From assembly GCA_019424645.1 (NCBI GenBank), contig JAHYZB010000024.1, forward strand, positions 1-8,419: DNA of 8,419 bases, in the 5' to 3' direction. Each line of letters begins with the position of its first letter. Position 1 is the first letter of the stretch. Positions 6,740 to 8,419 of this stretch are shown here, in pieces. This DNA comes from Oxalobacter formigenes. Its GTDB lineage: Bacteria > Pseudomonadota > Gammaproteobacteria > Burkholderiales > Burkholderiaceae_D. Under the pieces are notes generated by a model. It saw only the letters and a list, made by a program, of their open reading frames with translations. It did not search any database and was not told where the DNA came from. Made by a program: the position numbers and the translations under genes.

Positions 6740-7438
6740 ATGGCGATCTTGATCATCGAAACCGGGACACCCCCTGATACTGTTTCCGCCCGTTGCGGAC
6801 AAACGGCCGATTGGTTTTTGAGTGCACTTGCCAAAATCGGCAAAAAAGCCGACGTCGTCCGGCCTTATCTCAGTGAAAAATTGCCTGAACCGACATCTGT
6901 TACCGCCGCCATCATTACCGGCTCGTGGAGCATGGTGACCGACAGGGAAACATGGAGCGAAAAAACTGCGCAATGGATTCGGCAAGCAATGCCTTTCGAC
7001 ATCCCGCTTTTCGGTGTCTGCTATGGCCATCAACTCATGGCGCATGCACTTGGCGGCCTTGTTGCCGACAATCCTGCCGGAGGTGAAGTGGGCATTGTCG
7101 ATATCGAGCTGACTCCTGCGGGAAAACGTAACCTGTTGCTGGACAATTTTCCGGAAAGTTTTCCTGCCTGCGTTTTTCACACCCAAAGCGTGTTAAAGCC
7201 ACCCGAAGATTGCGACATTCTCGCCGTTTCGGAAAAAGACGGATGCCAGATACTGCGTTATGGAACGAGTGCCTTCTCTGTCCAGTTTCATCCCGAATTC
7301 ACATCTGAAATCATCGAATCGGCATGTGACACCGTTAACGCCAAACCGGATAAGCTGTCTGTATTGACTGGCCAGGAAACAAACTGGCCTTTGAAGCTTT
7401 TGCATAATTTCTGCCGGATCGCCGAAGATATCGGCTAA
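6740..7438 (+). CDS. Class-I glutamine amidotransferase domain protein (GuaA N-domain/YfeJ-like)
   Basis: This 232-residue stand-alone glutamine amidotransferase fold has the catalytic nucleophile Cys94 in FGVCYGHQLMAHALGG, and His184 and Glu186 in QFHPEF. The triad needed to release ammonia from glutamine is therefore intact. TGSWSMVTDRETW near residue 60 is typical of the small GuaA-like group often annotated as GMP synthase-like. There is no synthetase domain, so it is not a GMP synthase. The acceptor substrate is unknown, and a gamma-glutamyl hydrolase or transferase is possible. The start at 6740 is preceded by AGGAAG (6729-6734). The frame is open further upstream (6590), but that would run into mdcR and lacks a ribosome site. 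It diverges from mdcR; a link to malonate is not shown. Confidence 0.85.
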   Translation: MAILIIETGTPPDTVSARCGQTADWFLSALAKIGKKADVVRPYLSEKLPEPTSVTAAIITGSWSMVTDRETWSEKTAQWIRQAMPFDIPLFGVCYGHQLMAHALGGLVADNPAGGEVGIVDIELTPAGKRNLLLDNFPESFPACVFHTQSVLKPPEDCDILAVSEKDGCQILRYGTSAFSVQFHPEFTSEIIESACDTVNAKPDKLSVLTGQETNWPLKLLHNFCRIAEDIG

Positions 7439-7516
7439 AAGATTATCTTTCCATTCATTCCAATTGTTTTTAAACTCTTTTAAAAAAAGATGGAAAATTT
7501 TCAAATAAAAGGGAAG

Positions 7517-7548
7517 AAAAAAAGCCTATAAACATAACGTTTACAGGC
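7517..7548 (-). terminator. Rho-independent terminator reading on the minus strand
   Basis: The stem is 10 bp (7524-7533 with 7539-7548) around a 5-base loop, and on the minus strand a run of seven T follows (plus-strand A-run 7517-7523). The single irregular pair is G-U on the minus transcript but A-C on the plus transcript, which also argues for minus-strand use. It lies about 175 bases beyond the lipoprotein stop, as a second terminator for that gene, and shields the amidotransferase gene from antisense reading. Confidence 0.75.
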
Positions 7549-7663
7549 CTTATTCAAAAACCCCAAAAAAGTTTCCTTCCAACCATATTTTTTTGTGTCA
7601 TATATGCAAATATATTCCGAATACCCTGTTTCCGGAAAATGAATTCCTTATATGAGACAAATG

Positions 7664-7698
7664 AAAATGCGCAGCTCCGTAAAGAGACTGCGCATTTT
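7664..7698. terminator. Bidirectional hairpin terminator just after the lipoprotein gene
   Basis: An 11-bp perfect stem (AAAATGCGCAG at 7664-7674, its complement at 7688-7698) can extend inward through CTC/GAG with a bulged A. The plus strand runs into six T (7695-7700). The minus strand ends in four T and lies 24 bases beyond the lipoprotein stop. It can therefore end transcription from both sides, but the longer T-run is on the plus side. Confidence 0.75.
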
Positions 7699-7722
7699 TT
7701 AGAGATAAACGAAACAAATGGA

Positions 7723-8419
7723 TTATTTTGTCTTGACGTAGTCACCTGCAAGCGTTTTTCCGTCGGAGCAGAAGAGTCCAAGATCTTTTTTGTCATCGGC
7801 TTTGGACGTGAACACGTTCATGCCTTCAGCACCTGTCGAACGGATAACCATCGTGCTCTTCAGATCCGGATTGGCGGTCTGCAAAGGGACTTCGATCTGG
7901 TCATTGACGATCTTGCCGTTAGCGTTGAAGGTACAGCCTTCTTCCATGCCATCAGCAGCAAACGAAACGGTCACACCGTTTTCAGCATTCCCAAGGATGG
8001 TCAATGTCTGCGTATTGCCATTCAACATACTGTCGCCGGACATTTTGTAACGTCCTGAAAAGTCTGAAGCGACTTTCGGCTGAGCTTTCTTCAAAGTATA
8101 TTGTTCCGACATCGATTCGGAACGCTGGCCTTCCTTGTTCGTCATTTCGATTGCATCAGGCGATTTGACGATGAAGTATTTCGTGTCGAACGGGAAAGTC
8201 ACGGTGACAATGCCTTTCTCCATCTTCCATGTACCGGCTTCAGAAAGGGATGCACCATCCGTATTTTCATACAGGGAAGTATCGACTACCGTTCCGTCAG
8301 GATTGAACGTAACGGCATATTTAATGCCTGCACAGTCGGCACAGGGAATAGTGCCCGTATACATACCTTGTGGAGGGGTATCGTTTTTGGACGCCTTGCT
8401 ACAGGCAGCAAGCGCAGCC
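7723..8419 (-). CDS. NlpE-like outer-membrane lipoprotein, 5' end missing
   Basis: The frame stays open to the window edge, and the upstream part reads ALAACSKASK. LAAC is a lipobox, so the mature lipid-modified Cys is coded at 8401-8403 and only most of the signal peptide is missing. Ser at +2 predicts the outer membrane. The mature protein has about 226 residues. The N-terminal module (about 13-105) begins GMYTGTIPCADCAGIKYAV, the CxxC signature of NlpE proteins (envelope stress and copper response in E. coli). The second module, about 115-226, starts FSGRYKMSG, ends with AGDYVKTK and has Cys157 and Cys212, a possible disulfide. The ATG at 8364 is internal, after the lipobox. The second module does not obviously match the E. 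coli NlpE C-domain, so function is by analogy only. Confidence 0.8.
   Translation of the reverse strand, partial: AALAACSKASKNDTPPQGMYTGTIPCADCAGIKYAVTFNPDGTVVDTSLYENTDGASLSEAGTWKMEKGIVTVTFPFDTKYFIVKSPDAIEMTNKEGQRSESMSEQYTLKKAQPKVASDFSGRYKMSGDSMLNGNTQTLTILGNAENGVTVSFAADGMEEGCTFNANGKIVNDQIEVPLQTANPDLKSTMVIRSTGAEGMNVFTSKADDKKDLGLFCSDGKTLAGDYVKTK

Larger units (their letters stand above)
7439..7722. other. AT-rich non-coding gap with terminator structures
   Basis: This 284-bp gap separates convergent genes (amidotransferase on plus, lipoprotein on minus). No frame has a plausible start, ribosome site and protein-like sequence. Besides the two hairpins listed separately, an A/T-only inverted repeat sits at 7467-7486 (TTTTTAAA, loop CTCT, TTTAAAAA), followed by A rather than T. 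TTTCCGGAAA at 7629-7638 is a short palindrome. The base composition is far more AT-rich than the flanking genes. Confidence 0.6.

Noticed and set aside
7554..7796. Minus-strand open frame of 80 codons across the AT-rich gap
   Set aside because: It overlaps the lipoprotein 3' end in another frame, spans the bidirectional hairpin and has no ribosome site or recognisable motif.
1..8419. CRISPR array, insertion sequence, tRNA or rRNA
   Set aside because: I saw no regularly spaced repeats, no transposase-like frame, no terminal inverted repeats with target duplications and no tRNA- or rRNA-like stretch.

Overview
The window carries most of a biotin-independent malonate decarboxylase (mdc) operon, its LysR-type regulator and a few accessory genes. 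The proteins look proteobacterial: MdcR matches the Klebsiella-type regulator closely, and an outer-membrane NlpE-like lipoprotein shows the cell is Gram-negative. Coding DNA is moderately GC-rich (about 55-60% in sampled mdc stretches) and the gaps are AT-rich. A betaproteobacterium, perhaps of the Oxalobacteraceae, is my best guess, but it is a low-confidence one based only on overall style.

Layout. Positions 2-5211 (+) hold mdcA (C-terminal part only), mdcB, mdcC, mdcD, mdcE, mdcG and mdcH in one tight run. Four junctions overlap (A/B, C/D, D/E, G/H) and the other two gaps are under 20 bp. On the minus strand, facing mdcH, lie a small tandem-SH3 protein (5310-5681) and mdcR (5725-6642). 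A class-I glutamine amidotransferase-like gene (6740-7438, +) diverges from mdcR across a 97-bp gap. An AT-rich, non-coding stretch of 284 bp (7439-7722) holds two hairpin terminators. The window ends inside a minus-strand NlpE-like lipoprotein gene that lacks only its signal peptide.

How the genes work together. MdcB makes the 2'-(5''-triphosphoribosyl)-3'-dephospho-CoA precursor. MdcG attaches it to a serine of the carrier protein MdcC (Ser25 here). MdcH loads the carrier with malonyl from malonyl-CoA. MdcA then exchanges acetyl for malonyl on the carrier, and MdcD-MdcE decarboxylates malonyl-S-ACP back to acetyl-S-ACP. The net reaction is malonate to acetate plus CO2. All subunits and maturation enzymes are present, but no malonate transporter gene is visible. 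MdcR is expected to activate the operon from a promoter upstream of mdcA, outside the window.

I see no strong sign of a wholly new system. The least explained items are the tandem-SH3 gene behind mdcR, the palindrome between it and mdcH, and the amidotransferase divergent from mdcR.
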